From Dendrobium chrysotoxum (Eukaryota; Streptophyta; Magnoliopsida; Asparagales; Orchidaceae), in contig CM034311.1 in NCBI GenBank assembly GCA_019925795.1, positions 21,140,231-21,204,230 on the forward strand: a DNA stretch of 64,000 bases, written 5' to 3'. The notes beneath the pieces are model-generated. The model ran no database searches. It saw only the letters and a program-made list of their open reading frames with translations, and was not told the DNA's origin. Below are positions 12,107 to 25,299 of this stretch, piece after piece. Position numbers and translations under genes: made by a program. Position 1 is the first letter of the stretch; the number at the start of each line of letters is the position of its first letter.

Positions 12107-12280
12107 GCACATCTCGTTCTTCTTACACCTAACGAGCTGGCTCGCGAGCCCGCATCTATTGTCATGAGCCGAGCTCGAGCAAGCCATTTAAGTTAGAGTG
12201 GAGCTCGAGCTCACGATTTGACCGACGAACTAAGCTCGAGTTAAACAAGACCGAGCTCAACTCAACTCGTTTACACCCTC
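12107..12280. mobile_element. Short GAGCTCG-rich inverted-ended element
   Basis: The left end reads CACCTAACGAGCTGGCTCGC. The right end, reversed, reads GTGTAAACGAGTTGAG. GAGCTCGAGC blocks lie between. It is the same compositional family as 9583-10106. Ends and target duplication are not firmly fixed. Confidence 0.4.
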
Positions 12281-12810
12281 CCTCCATCCAGAGTCCGCAC
12301 CATCCACGCATTCATAGAAGCCCTGTTACTCAGTAACAGAATTTTTATTCTTATTTTAAGAATAAAAAAAGTATTCGCAGGCAGGGGGAAGTGTCTACAG
12401 GATGCGTGTAGGAGACGACAGCTTTGCGTGGATCCCTTTACGTGTGCGTGTTTTTGTATTGGAGTGTTGGCTGCGATGGCTTTGAGTGCGGAGTGGGTTT
12501 TTGAGTGCTTCTGTATTACATCAACTGATTTTCAAATCTCCCATTTGCGTCATTCCCGCCGGCCAACTCTCGTCGTCGCTGTCATCCACCACCGTCCGCT
12601 GTTTTTGCCACCGCCAGCCTCCTTTGCTGACGCCCGTTCCATCAAAATAAATAAATAATATATATTTTAATGCATTTGATTTGCATAATTGAATAATTAT
12701 TATATTTTTAAAATACATGTGTTATAATTATTAACGATTTTTAAAATACATGTATTTTAATAGTATCCAACTAAATTAACTCCTAGATTTAGAGTAAATA
12801 TTTTAATCAT

Positions 12811-13238
12811 GGCTTTTAAAACCAGGCCGGACCGGCTGGTTCAACCGGGAACCGGTCGGCCGGCTGGTTACAGGTTAAGATAGAACCGGTTTCGCATAAA
12901 ACCTGCGCCGAACCGCTCGAACCAGCAGTTCGACCGCCAACCTGTCAATCCGGCTCCGGTAAAATATTTTTGCATCTTTCTATGATTGGCTGTGTCTTCA
13001 AGTGAAACATACTATTATATTTTTCTTATTTACTATATATATTGTTTTATTTTTTATGCTTTATATTATGATTATGTTCAATTTTTATTATATATTTATA
13101 AATAGTTATGTCATTATTATAATATTTAAATATAATAAATATTTATTATGTCATCCGGTACGACCCCAGTTCGACCCCGGTCGAACCATCGAACCACTAA
13201 CCTCTTTCGGTTTATTGGCCGGTCCGGTCTTAAAAGCC
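12811..13238. mobile_element. Non-autonomous TIR element of the ACCGGTCCGG type
   Basis: The left end GGCTTTTAAAACCAGGCCGG and the reversed right end GGCTTTTAAGACCGGACCGG form imperfect terminal inverted repeats. The subterminal regions repeat GGTTCAACCGG/GGTCGAACC motifs around an AT-rich core (about 12970-13145). This resembles hAT-like MITE families of plants. No clear target duplication was found. Confidence 0.55.
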
Positions 13239-14315
13239 TTGATCTTAATATTATATATTACATCAAAATTTTTTAATCACCCCATAAAAAAATTAAAAAA
13301 ATTAGTAGCAAAATTATAATTTAATAACACTCATATATTATTTTCTTAATATTGTGACGAATTTCTAAGAAGAAGTTTGCTGAAATCGTAATTTAGCAAT
13401 ATAGGCAAAATTTTTTTTTTTTGTAGATTTCTAATGTTAATTTAGTTAATTAGTACATTATTTTTGGTGAAAGGCTAAACCATGAATTAATTTCATTCTT
13501 TGAAGTTATCGTTTCTTCTATTGTATTATGCATGATCCATGATTCGTGTTAGGTAGGTTTAAAATTCGGATTAATTAGAATTAATTTAATTATGAAATTA
13601 TACTTTTGAAAGAATTAAAAAAAACAAAAGAAATCGTGAGAAAAAATAAAGAACTGTTTAATTTAGAAATATTAAAATTATTTTACCAATTTTTTTAAAT
13701 TTAATTATTTTTACGATCAAAATAATTACACTTACAGATGCTTGCAATCGTTAAACGTGTAAGGCAATCATTAAAGAAAAAATAATTTTTAAGATAAAAT
13801 ACTAAACATGGTTTAATTATAATAATTAAGTTTCTACAAAAGCACACTAAACTAATTAAACATAGCTTACATTAACAGTTTTTAATTTAGAGATAAACTG
13901 AGTTGTTATACAAGACTAATTGAAAAACAAATTCAAATATTTTCAAGCTCATTTTAATATAATTTAAATCTACATGTCCTGATATAATTTAAAAAAAAAT
14001 ATTAAAAATATGTTCGAATATTCATATGTAAATTATATAATTATAAACTTTAATATATATATAAATTTTTTAATTTGACAAACTACTCTTTTTTATTTGG
14101 AATAATTTTTTGATTATTTTTTGACAAGAAAAACGATCAGTAAAAAAATATGTGTTTTGAAAGACATTTTTTATTTTTAATATTTTTTTGTTTCACCTTT
14201 AAAAAAAATATTTTTTAAAAAATTAATTTTGAATGTGTAGCGCAAATATGAGGTTTAAAAAATAAAAATAGAAAAACCTTAAGTTAACTAAAGCAAAGCC
14301 TAAGGAGCCGTGTTG
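13239..14315. other. AT-rich intergenic stretch
   Basis: Very AT-rich, with many A and T tracts. I see no gene, repeat boundary or RNA here. Confidence 0.5.
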
Positions 14316-14326
14316 GATATAGGATT

Positions 14327-14418
14327 TATAGAGATCGGGTCTGCGGCCGAGTGGCCGACGGAACACGTTCCTTCCATCTCACCCGGGCTCGAATCCCCTA
14401 ACTGTCCAAAAAAGAAAA
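14327..14418 (+). mobile_element. tRNA-like mini-SINE / retroposed tRNA-derived fragment
   Basis: The insert is 92 bp and lies between copies of GATATAGGATT (14316-14326 and 14419-14429). It contains an A-box-like GCGGCCGAGTGGCCGA (14343-14358) and a B-box-like GGCTCGAATCCCC (14387-14399), spaced as in class II (Ser/Leu-type) tRNAs, and ends in an A-rich tail (14408-14418). The direct repeats plus A-tail show LINE-style retroposition. The body is too degenerate for a functional tRNA, so a short SINE or a retroposed tRNA pseudogene are the two readings. Confidence 0.7.
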
Positions 14419-14961
14419 GATATAGGATTATGCCGGATTTATGCTAAATTTTGTCGAACAGGATTTAGGAACTATTAAATCTCACTGCAAGTTAAATTAT
14501 CTGTTTCTTCTTTTTTGCCGTAAATCTTAAATTTAATAAATTGTGAGTTTAGCGGATTTAAGGGATGTAGCCAAAGAAGCGCGCGAAAATGAAATTAATC
14601 AAGAGAAATGGTGAAAAAATAAATGGTGACTCATAGTATGTTGGTTTAAAATTTGGATTAATATATTAGTAGTTTAATGATAAATCTTTATTTTCAAATG
14701 TGAATTATTCAAGAGAAATTGTGAAAAAATAAATAAAGCATTATTTAATATTGAAATATGAAATTTATTTTACCATTTTTTGTAGTTCAATTTATTTTAA
14801 TGATGGAAAACCTTAAATCTTGGGAATGTTAATTTCTTGTAAAGCCAAATTTTTGTAGCCTTTTACTTTCTATTTATTTAAGTAAAGTTTAATTTTTAAA
14901 ATAAATTAAGATTTATAATTTAGGAATTTTATTATCTATTAAAAATTACGAACTGATGAAG

Positions 14962-15400
14962 CACTACAGGAAAGTTCATTGTTACCGGCGGACGAAATCC
15001 GTCGGTAATAATGAAAATCCGCCGGAAATTGAAGATTGCCGGCGGATTTCCGACGGAAACCCTTCCGACGGTAATTCACGCGTCGGAAAAAAGTAACTAA
15101 CGGAATTAATCCGCCGGAAATATTTCTGCGGATTTTCCGGCGTAATTTCAGCGAAAACTTTATAGAAAACGATGGTATTTATGTTGCTGAATTCCAGCGT
15201 ATTATCCGCCGGTATTTCCGGTGAAAAATTCCTCCAGAAATGCCGACGGATAATACGCCGAAGGAAAAATGACACCCTTGTTACCGTCGAACATTACCGG
15301 CGGGTGAGCCGTCGAAAATTTTCGTCGCACAATCTGCCGGAAAGTACGACATATCTTATCACCTATACTATTTCCAACGAAAAATCCACTGGAAACCTGT
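14962..15400. repeat. CACTA terminus and subterminal repeat array
   Basis: CACTACAGGAAA opens the element. The next 430 bases hold many copies, in both orientations, of CCGCCGGAAA and CCGTCGGTAAT-like motifs. In En/Spm-type elements such motifs bind the TNPA-class protein that brings the ends together. Translating these repeats gives meaningless Arg-rich frames. Confidence 0.88.
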
Positions 15401-15590
15401 AGCATAAACAAAAAAAAATTACTTACCTTCAAACCAGATTTTCACAACTTGCAAACAAAAGATACAATAATGTATACATTCATGGGCCACTTCTGATCAA
15501 TAACATCCTCAATTATATTATAAAACATGTGCAAATAATAAATAAATAAATATGCACACGATAAACATAAATAATAAGAGCAGAAAGGAA

Positions 15591-15677
15591 TCCACAAGAG
15601 TATATTATAAAACATGTACAAAATAGCATCCTCCTCAGCTGATGTAGATGTCCACAAGAGTATATTATAAATCATGT
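15591..15677. repeat. Short direct duplication inside the CACTA element
   Basis: TCCACAAGAGTATATTATAA occurs at 15591 and again at 15651, a 60-bp period. Related ATATTATAAAACATGT text occurs a third time near 15515. Confidence 0.7.
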
Positions 15678-15739
15678 CCAAAACACATGAATACAAATGT
15701 CCAAATCCATAAAATAAATAAATAACATCTACTCTGAAT

Positions 15740-17390
15740 ATGTTTTCTCCTCAGCTGCTGTACTCCTCCAACTACTCATCTGCTCCCTCATCTTTCATAT
15801 TTCTTCTAACATTTGAGCTTGTTGCATTTGCATCTGCTGTTACATCTCGAGCTACTGTTGTTGCATCTATATCTGCCAATCAGCTTGTGCTTTCCTTACA
15901 TGTTCTAGCTTGGATATAAGGGCAGCTATCTGTTGGCTATATAAAGATTCCTAGGTACTAGCTGAAAAATTGGAGCCACCAGATGTCTGCGCCTCATATG
16001 CATGGGCTTGTGAGCCTAAATCATATACTCTGCTGTGCTGCAGTCCTCCTACCGCTTGCGACCAAGTGCGATAGTCAGAATATTTAGTTGATCCACCAGA
16101 AGAACCTTCACCTGCTGCAGCCTGGCTCTCTCGAATCCATGTATAGTCCTCTTATGAAAGTTAATAAAAACTTAAGCAATTTATACATCACATCACAAAA
16201 ATTGAACTTATATACTTACAAAGGCTTTTCTCGCACGCTCGTCAATCCATTGTTGGTCCTCCTGTTACTTGTGGGTATGACTATATAATTTAACAGGAGT
16301 CGGTTCTCTACCCAGCACCGCTTTCTGTAACAGACATATATTAGTATTCTTATTAAAAAAAATTATTAAAAGATTTTTAAATTTCTTACCAAACATCTTC
16401 TGTTCTCAGTATGTGGAACAGAACCCCTAGTATGAAGGGAACTGCCCAAGCCCCCAACATCAGAAGCTCTGTTCTGTCTATTTTGATCCCTCCTCATGCT
16501 ATAATTTAGGCTACTCCAAACACCGCTCAACTCTTCTCATACACTCTCACCCATTTAAAGTGGTCGCTGGCCTGACTTTCTAATGTATGTAAACATGTTT
16601 TGCATGCGAGTCGAGCCACGCTTCTCAAAATTCTTTCTAATTTTAACATTATGTTGTGGCAACCAATAAAAATCTTTCTATATTTAAAAATATATAATAA
16701 AGAATATATATTTTTATTAGCTTATATAAATAAAATATAATACATAATATTTTAAAATAATAACAAATCTTAAACTCTCTAAACCACCTATTCCGTACTT
16801 CTTTCAAAATTTTCTGCCAAGAAAGATAAGGAGCATCGTATTTGCTCCGGATTATGTCCCGTATTTTATGCGTTGGCTGCTTTGGCGGATAAAACCTGAA
16901 TGAAATATGTTAGTTGTCAAAAAAATTAATTCAATTTTATTTGCATAGTTGAAATAAAATTAGTACATACGTGTCACTGTTAGGTTCAATCAACATGCGA
17001 CCCTCTATCGCCTGCTCTGCTGCAGCTGGGGTGGAAGGTCCACCTGTTACGGGATGAGATGGTGAAGTAGCGGGCTAATGTGGTGGTGAGACATATGGTG
17101 CATATGGATATAGAAGAGGGCCACTATGAGGAGGTGGGGGTGGGTAGTAGGGGTAGAAAGGAGTACCCTGTGTAACATCTGGTGAAGGTAAGCATGGGTC
17201 TGGTGAGTAGAACGTCTGTGGGTTACTAGCTCCAGGAGTAGGTAAAGGTGGGCTAGGTTGACTCTGGGTAGTAGACTGAGATGAAGAGGTGCTTTCAGTA
17301 CGTACATGCCTGCTGGATGAGCCAGTTGTAACTTTCTTGCACCTACCAAATATATTCTTTATCAATCATCTCTGACGGTTATCACCTGAA
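15740..17390 (-). pseudogene. Ptta/En/Spm-type (Transposase_24-like) CACTA accessory protein
   Basis: The second CACTA gene encodes the DNA-binding partner of the transposase. It starts with a Ser/Pro/Tyr-rich, low-complexity N-terminus (about 17365-17075), followed across a probable intron by the family's best-conserved segment near 16900-16770 (motifs IRDIIRSKYDAPYLSW and RNRWFREF). Further on are the WLPQHN motif near 16670 and a GSTRMQNMF motif. Toward its 3' end are Gln-rich, coiled-coil-like remnants. AT-rich intron-like interruptions and stops prevent a continuous reading frame, so exon limits are approximate. Confidence 0.7.
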
Positions 17391-17859
17391 GCCATATGTA
17401 CAAAAATTTAAAAAATATTAGCAACAGTAATTAAGTAAATGTAAGTACAATAAAAATTTAAGTAAAAATTAAATTTTAATTGATTGTAAAAAATCACTTA
17501 TATACCTTATGATGATTTACGTTCATATGATGAAATTTCTATACCATTATCAAATTCATCATGAATGTCCGATAGGTTTAAATCTACTTTCGTTAACTAC
17601 AACTCACTCTCAATAGTTATAATTTGATCTCCTACATCGTAAGCAAGATCTTTTATGTTTGACATAAACTCTTCTTGATGTGTTGGTAATATTGAAGTAG
17701 TCTTTTCAATAACTCCCCTGGGTTTGATCTTCATAACTATGAGCCAATCTTATTTGCCTCATACTCTACTCGGGTAATTAGTAAAATAGACCTGGCTTGC
17801 CTGACTAGCAATGATGAATGGATCAAACTTTGAATATCTCCTATCCTGCTTAACTTCTG

Positions 17860-20800
17860 TTATACTATAAAGTGGATGTACTCTTGTACCTCTATTCTGT
17901 ATTGGATCAAACCACTCATAGTTGAATAGATACATATTATTTCAATAGCCAGGATATTCCAACTGAATATTTCTTGTAATACCCCGTAGTACTCCGAATC
18001 ATCACCTGTATGGGTATTCCCTCTTACACATACACCAGAATTCTCTATTTTCCTATCTTCACACCAAAACTTTGTTTGGAATTTGTAACCATTAACTAAA
18101 AATTTTGATAACACTTTACAACTCTATTTGGTCCCTAAGTTAGATCAAGTAGCCCATGATATTGCAAATTACTACCTTGAGTGTACACCTAATTAGTAGG
18201 TAAAATATCATTAGCATGCTTATTAACTAATTAAGGATATATTAATTAAAATAAAAAGGTAATATGTACCGTATTTTTAAATCAAATAGGGAATTCTATT
18301 TCCACTATCTTTTGTACTTCTACTTATTCTGTTATGTTTAAACCATCAATAAAACTCCTATAAATATTAAGATTTAGATCAGCGTGTAAAATAATAAATT
18401 TATGAGCAAGCTTATTCATACTTACTCGAGATATGACTCAACTTCATCATAGTTAAGTAAGATATAAAGTGGTAACTTGCATCTCCTTATCAGTCAAATA
18501 GTGCATTGTGCTAGCGCCTGAGGGTTCACCATTTTCATTGAATATAGATAAGTTTGAGAATCGAGCCATATTTTTAGGTGCAGTGCTCTTACTTGATTGT
18601 GAGGCTGTTTAAAGTAATACGAGTAAAACTGGGTTATCTCGTACATTAAATATGCTTCGCATATTGAGCCTTCAAGATGTGCTTTATTTTTAATAGTCTT
18701 CTTAAGTTTATTCAAATACCTCTCAAAAGGATACATCCACCGATACTGAATAGGTCCACCAACTCTAGCTTCATATGGTAAATGCACAGGAAGATGCTCC
18801 ATAGAGTCAAAGAAAGTTGGAGGAAATATCTTCTCAAGTTTACATAGAATAAAAGGGATATGCTACTCCATAAGAATCAGGTGCTCTACATTTAGTTTTG
18901 AGGAGCATAAATCTTTGAAGAAGATACTAAGCTCAATCAAGGGCTTTAAAATTTGATCCAACACATAACTAAAGGCAGTTGGTAGTAGGCATTGCATAAA
19001 GATATGACAATCATGACTCTTCATACCAAATAATCTCCCAGTTCTAATGTAAACACATTTGCTTAGATTTGAAGAATATCCATCAGGTACCCGTAAACTC
19101 CTGACACATTCACAAACAGCTCGTCTCTGCTCTAAAGTCAAGGTGAAAGGAGCTTTTGATTTGAAAATTTTTCCATTCCCACCATCCTTAAATTCTAATG
19201 GTTTCCTTCTACAAATCTCTTTTAAGTCCATCCTTACTTTTATGTTATCTTTGGATTTATCTTTGATGTTCATAACTGTATTGAATATATTATCAAAGAT
19301 ATTTTTTTCTATATGCATCACGTCTAAGTTATATTTAATCAAGTTTGTCCTCCAATATGGTAATGACCAAAAAATATTTTTCTTAGTCCAATTATGGTTG
19401 ACACCATACCCTGATAATTTGTAATCAGCTAATATTGGAGAATCCATTATTGTGGGTATGGACCTTACTCTTTCAAATATTTTTTCACTAGTTAATCTTG
19501 GAGGAGGTGGCGATATAACCATTTTATTTTTGATAAAACCATCCTTATTTCTCTTGAAAGAATGACCTGTAGGTAAGAACATGCGATGACAATCAAACAA
19601 AGTGTTCTTCCCTCCGTGCTTTAAAGTAAATGACTTTGTATATTCCATATAATGAGGACAAGCTAATTTTTCAGAAGTGTTCCAACCTGAGAGCATACCA
19701 TATATAGAAAAATCACCAATTGTCCAAAGTAATGCTGCCCTCATAATGAAGTTCTATTTGGTGGAGATATTATATATACTTATTCTCTCTTCTCATAATA
19801 AATTCAAATCATCAATTAACGATTGTAAGAATACATCGATCTTTGCTTTTGAATTATGTGGCTCTCGAATGATAAGTGTTAGAAATATATAAGGAGTTGT
19901 CATGTACAACTATGGGGGAAGATTGTATGGTGTGAGTATCACGGGCCAATATGAGTAAGGTGAAGCAGACTGACTAAATGGAGTGAAACCATCTACATAT
20001 AAACTTAATCTTATATTTCTTAATTCTGAGGCAAATGTGGGATTTATACGATCAAAGTATTTTCAGGCATCTACTTTTGATGGATGTGTAATAAAACCTT
20101 CTTGTGAGATATATTCTTTATGCCATCTCATATATGCAGTAGATTTCATGGATGCATATAACCGTTACAGTCTAGGAATTATGGGTAAGTAAAATAACCT
20201 ACTGGCTGATACTTCCTTCAGCTTTCTTTTTGTGATAAATTTTAGTTTAAATCCCAGTGCGTTGTAATAACGACATATAATTTCTAATTGATCATCTTTA
20301 TAGAATAATATGCATCCATTGACATAATAATCTATCTTTATGTATGTCAAATCAAGCTTAGAAACTAACTTCTTAGTCCGATATAAATCTGTAGTAATTA
20401 CATTATCTGCCAGATTAGTTTCTTTGAGTAGTCCAATGAATTGATTAAAATATTTACGGGAGACATTATATTCTGCCTTACTTAACATCTTAACAGCAAC
20501 AGATAACTCTGAGTGAGTAGTACACTCCTTCCATATTGGTTGTTGAGAAGTATGCAACAAATCATAAAATTTTATGCTTCTTTATTAGGTGACTCAAGAT
20601 TAGCTTCTGTATACTGTTCAAATTATGCTCCACTTGCATCATGAATTAAATTCTCAAGATTAAGTTGCATATTTTCTTCCTCCTCTATAGTAGCACTTGT
20701 CGATGGGCTACATTGAGAATCGAAATGTGGTTCATACTCACCATGAGAAGTCCAATACCAATATTCTGGCATGAAGCCTCAATGATATAGATCAACAGTT

Positions 20801-20996
20801 ACGCCATCTGGGCTTGGTGCACCTGATTTTTATGTTTAGAATATGGGCAGTGAATCATTCCATCTGAGATGAAGCTGGGCAGTTGAGAAGCTGTCTGAAT
20901 GAAAATATTCACCCCTCTAATGAACTCATTGGTTAATGTATTTCGTCATTGCGCCAATCTATTATACATCCAACTTCTTTGAGTTCTGATATCCAT
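17860..20996 (-). pseudogene. CACTA TNP2-type transposase, frameshifted
   Basis: This is the transposase gene of the CACTA element. The ATG at 20996 opens a transposase-associated N-terminal domain (SWMYNRLAQ, LTNEFIRGVNIFI). Next comes the linker region ending SASRLFYLPIIPRL (about 20165), then a segment with DGFTPFSQSASPYSYWPV (around 19970). The TNP2 core (19744-18863) has MRAALLWTIGDF, LPYWRTNLIKYNLDVMHIE, FTLTLEQRRAVCE and GMKSHDCHIFMQ. A DUF4218 segment follows (MEHLPVHLPYEARVGGPIQY, from 18802) and then a DUF4216 segment (VNGYKF, NSGVCVRG, around 18090-17990). Frame changes near 20165, 19745, 18830 and elsewhere break the frame. Domain order is complete, so the gene decayed by point changes rather than deletion. 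Confidence 0.9.
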
Positions 20997-23900
20997 AATA
21001 TAACCTATTTATAATATGGATATATTAGATAATATTATAACATTTATTGAAGAAAAATATAAAGACTCTTAGCCTGCTCGGAAGGTCATCGTTTTAATTA
21101 AGTGACCAAACCAAACTAGACTAAGGCTCCGTCTAGGATGACATTTAGCATTTCATGCAAACTCTCACTGCAGCACATAGCTTCGAGTGTATCGACCACC
21201 AATTTCTTACTTTGCAGACCTAGTTATCAAAAGGCTGCAGTTTTATGTGACAAAACCATCTAAGGCGACTCTCTCTAATCTTATCTTCCACTAGAGCTAC
21301 TCTAACCTTTTCACGTATATGATCATTTCATATCTTATCTCTAAGAGTAAATCACTCATCCATCTGAGCATTATTGTGATTGAAAAATATATAGTGTTTT
21401 GAAAAGTGTTTAATTTTCTTTGGAAAATATTTAATTTCTGGAATTTAAATTTTATAATCAAACACTTATTATGAATGATGTGTCACCTCGAAAGGTGAAC
21501 ATTCATTCTCTAACAGGTTCAGATTACAAATCTTGATTTACCCTGATTATCATAGTCAAACTCAAGGAGAAATAACATATGATCCCGAAGAATCAGAATG
21601 ATGTTTAATCCAATATTTAACTACAATAATCTAGTAAAGAGATCATTAATTTTATAATCAAAGTTATAATAATAGTACGATATATCTTTCCAAAGAAAGA
21701 GAATATCGTCTGTTATCGATCATTTGAAAATGATGATAATGATCGTTGACTTTTGAATTTCCCAAAGATAATTAATTTATATTTTGAAAAAGCTTAATTT
21801 TGAAAATCTGGTATGGGTTTCTAAATCTCCTACGAGCGCAAGCCCTCATAGTTAATTACATCGCAGGAAACCAAAAATTTTCTATAAAAACTCTCGATTA
21901 AAATAGCGATATGAATTTTATTTAAGAATTCAAAGATTGATGTCAAAGGAGGTAGGGACTGAAAATTCAACAGGGATTGGTTCGAGGTCGAACACTTATT
22001 TCTGGAGTCAAAGGAAGAAGAGTAGGAGGTGTTTTGAGATTCTGAATTACTTCAGAAACACCTCAAACTATCCTAAGTGTTGGGCTTGAATTTGATTGAA
22101 AGAGATATTTAGTTTGAATGATCAATTTTATTAGAAAGTGGGAATTAGATTCCCGGAAGGTTGAGGTCTTAGGATTGAACATCTGCCTTAGAACCTAAGT
22201 CTAAAATTGGGTACTGAAAATCAGTGATCCAGAACCTAGCTAATGCAATGCAATCTGGACTTACCCCGGCCTGGATTGGGGAGCCAGCTAAACCACCTAA
22301 ACGCTTCAAAATCATGAGTCAAAGTCTTTATAAAAAAGTGGTTAAGGATGTTATTTAAGATTGAGTTTGAGGAGAGCGGGGCTGACATCTAGAGCAGATT
22401 CTTATTTAACCCCTTAACACATGTTGGGTGAAATATCTAAATAAAAATGTAATTAAGAATTAGACTCAATTTTAATTTGTTACTAATGTGATGCATACTA
22501 GTTGACTCGATAAAATGCTTAAATCAATATGTAGCAGTTTTAAAATCAGGCTTAAAAAATAGGTTCCTAGAGATTGCACAACATCCCCTTGGACAGAACT
22601 ATACCCTAATAGGTCAGGTGGTCTGCCAAAACCCGCAGGTGGGGAGGTGCTTAACAAAAGAAGAGAAAAATGCAACAAAAATGCATATGAAAAACCCCCG
22701 GCGGTCCCGGGCTTACTTCTTAAATTGTTAAAATTTCTATGTTATCTTAAATCTTTTTAATTTTGTTTAAGTAGAAAATATTTTAACGATCCCTCACGAG
22801 CCTCCGATCGGGTTCCAGGCTAAAACAAAATCGGCATGCAATAATCGCCAAAAAATTATGAAAAACAGGCAAGTCCTTAATCACAATCAGCATCAAGTAA
22901 TCAAATCAGTTAAATAATTAAATCAATTAAATAAATGCTCAAATTGAAAATCCATGTGACAAGTGCCACTTAATTATACAACCTAGGGTCTACAGGAAAG
23001 TGAAGTGGCCGGGTACCACTGACTACAACCCGGATTCTACTCCTAAGACTCAAGTGACTTTGAGAATGGGTCTTCTCATTCTTCACTCCTTCGTCTTCTT
23101 GTAACTCCTTGGATCGTCGGGTCTAGGTATCCAAATGAAAATAAACTCTCCCTTGAAAGGGGGTTATCTTTTCTCTTTGGATATTTGAAATTCATCCTAA
23201 TTTGGATCTCCAAATGGATAGGAACTCTCCTCTAAGGGATGTTCCTTCCTCTTTGAATTCCAAATTGGATGTTTAAACATTCCAATCTCAAAATACTTTA
23301 AACAATTTACAACTCAATTCAAATATCAAATTACATTAATCAAAATTAAAATTTAGACTCAACAACCTACAAGGTTATCCTAATAATCAACAGTTATATT
23401 TGACATCTCAAGCAGTTATATAATTAAAATTTAAAAATACTCAATCACAGCCACACTTGGCCATGCTCTTTTAATTTTAAAGGGGGACTTAAGCAATTTT
23501 CTGGAGCACTTGTGTAATTTAATTTATGCCCTATATGAGCATGGTCACCTGCATAAGATTGGATTAGTACATATCATTCTTAACCTAGGGGTAGATCTAA
23601 TGCACAATCAATTATATCACAGAGTACAGTAAATAAATAGACAATTACAGCAATTCTACTACTAGCAAACAATATGCGGTGAAAGCTCGAAAACCCGACA
23701 CACAGCAGACAAATAAACACCGGCCTAGCCTAAGACTAGAGTTGGTTGTCCTAGCAAACCATCTAAAGTGTGTGAGGTAGGCTGTGTGGTTTTGATATGT
23801 CCTAGATGGGATAATTTGATTGAAGTTGGTTGAGATTCTGGTTGGTTGAAGGCTTAAGGGAGTTTTAATTTGAGTTTAAATATTAATGACTTGAAATTGA

Positions 23901-25299
23901 TTTTAAATTTGATTCAATTATTTGTTAGACACCACCTTTGTTGCACACCGAGGCCGTGAAGTTTATTTCACCTTCCTTGGGCTAATTTAATAGCCTCGTA
24001 GGCCTGTGTTACCTAGTGGTACCCGATATAATTAAGTGATTTGAGTTTGATTAATATTTGAAGGTTGATTAATTTTTAATTGAATTTGATTGGTTGTTGG
24101 TTTTAAAGTTGATTTAAAATTTTCTGGAATTTTTAATGATTTGTTAAATTTTAACATTTTCTGGATTATTTTAATGATTTAATTCAAGGGTCATAATTTG
24201 ACTTTTTGATTTAAAGAGTTTTCTAGAAATTTAATATTTTATTAAAATACTAGACCTTAATACGATCAGTTAGACAGTAAGTACGCTGAAATTGGATTTT
24301 TCTACATTTTATTATGAAGGTTTGAAGTTTTGACTTGAATTTGAAGTATGTTTGACCAAAAGTTAACTTTTTCACATTTGATTGATTTATGAAAATATAA
24401 CATTTTTGATAAATATTAGACCTTATTATGAGTTGAATGCCTTTGAGTTTGCTCAATTTGGAGTTCATTTGAATTAGTTATGAATTTTTTAAGTTTTGAC
24501 ACTTATTGAATTTTTAAAATTGATTTAATTAAAGCCCTTTTTGTGATTTAAATCCAAATGACATCCAAACTCCTTGGAATCAACTCCGAAGGTCAGGAAT
24601 GACCTAAGGAGTAATTTCCAAGTGTTTGAAAATTTTCTAGAATTTTTAATTATTTTTAATTAATTAAATTAATTAAATATTGAATTTCAATTAAACTTAA
24701 ATTAAACTTAATTTTAAAGTCCAGTCAAGGGGATTTTATTTTTTGTTGATTAAGGATTCAATTCTGATCAGTTTAAGGTATTATATGTAATTTTTAGGTT
24801 TAAATTTGATTTATTATAATTTCTGGAAGTTTAAATGGCTTAATTAGGGGTCAATTTTGATTAAATTAATTAAGGGGCTTAATGACTTCAAAATTCAGTG
24901 GGTATTTTTCTTAAGGTTGAGGGTGTCACTATGTTCAAATGGTTTGTGTTTCAAGCCAATAAGAGGTGAATCCTAATTATTGAAAATATTCAAAAATTTT
25001 TAAATAGGTCCTTAATTATTGTCCTTAATGACACTAGATTTGAGTAGGTTCAAATCAAGGTTTTGCTAACCCTTAGATATAACATATATATATATATATA
25101 TATATATAGGAATACACATCATTCACAATCAATTCCTAAATCTAAGAGAGCCTTAAACTAAGTGGTGTGTGTATGTCCTAAACATGCAAAGATTAATGCT
25201 AATTAAATATACTTAATTAGATTAATGAATGATTAGAGCATAATCATTCATTAACATTCCCACATGATTTCTATTCAAATATGTTGATCTATGTTTAAA

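Larger units (their letters stand above)
14962..21374 (-). mobile_element. CACTA (En/Spm) DNA transposon, one end visible
   Basis: The left terminus is CACTACAGGAAA at 14962, preceded by AAG as a possible 3-bp duplication. It is followed by dense subterminal repeats and two genes on the minus strand, a Ptta/En/Spm-type protein and a TNP2-type transposase. The transposase start (20996) lies near the right side, but no matching TAGTG end appears before 21375, where a giant retrotransposon begins. The right terminus is either beyond the window or lost. Frameshifts and stops in both genes indicate an inactive copy. Confidence 0.9.

Noticed and set aside
12428..12658. 76-codon open frame with Cys and Pro-rich text
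   Set aside because: No homology that I recognise, no start context and no exon signals.
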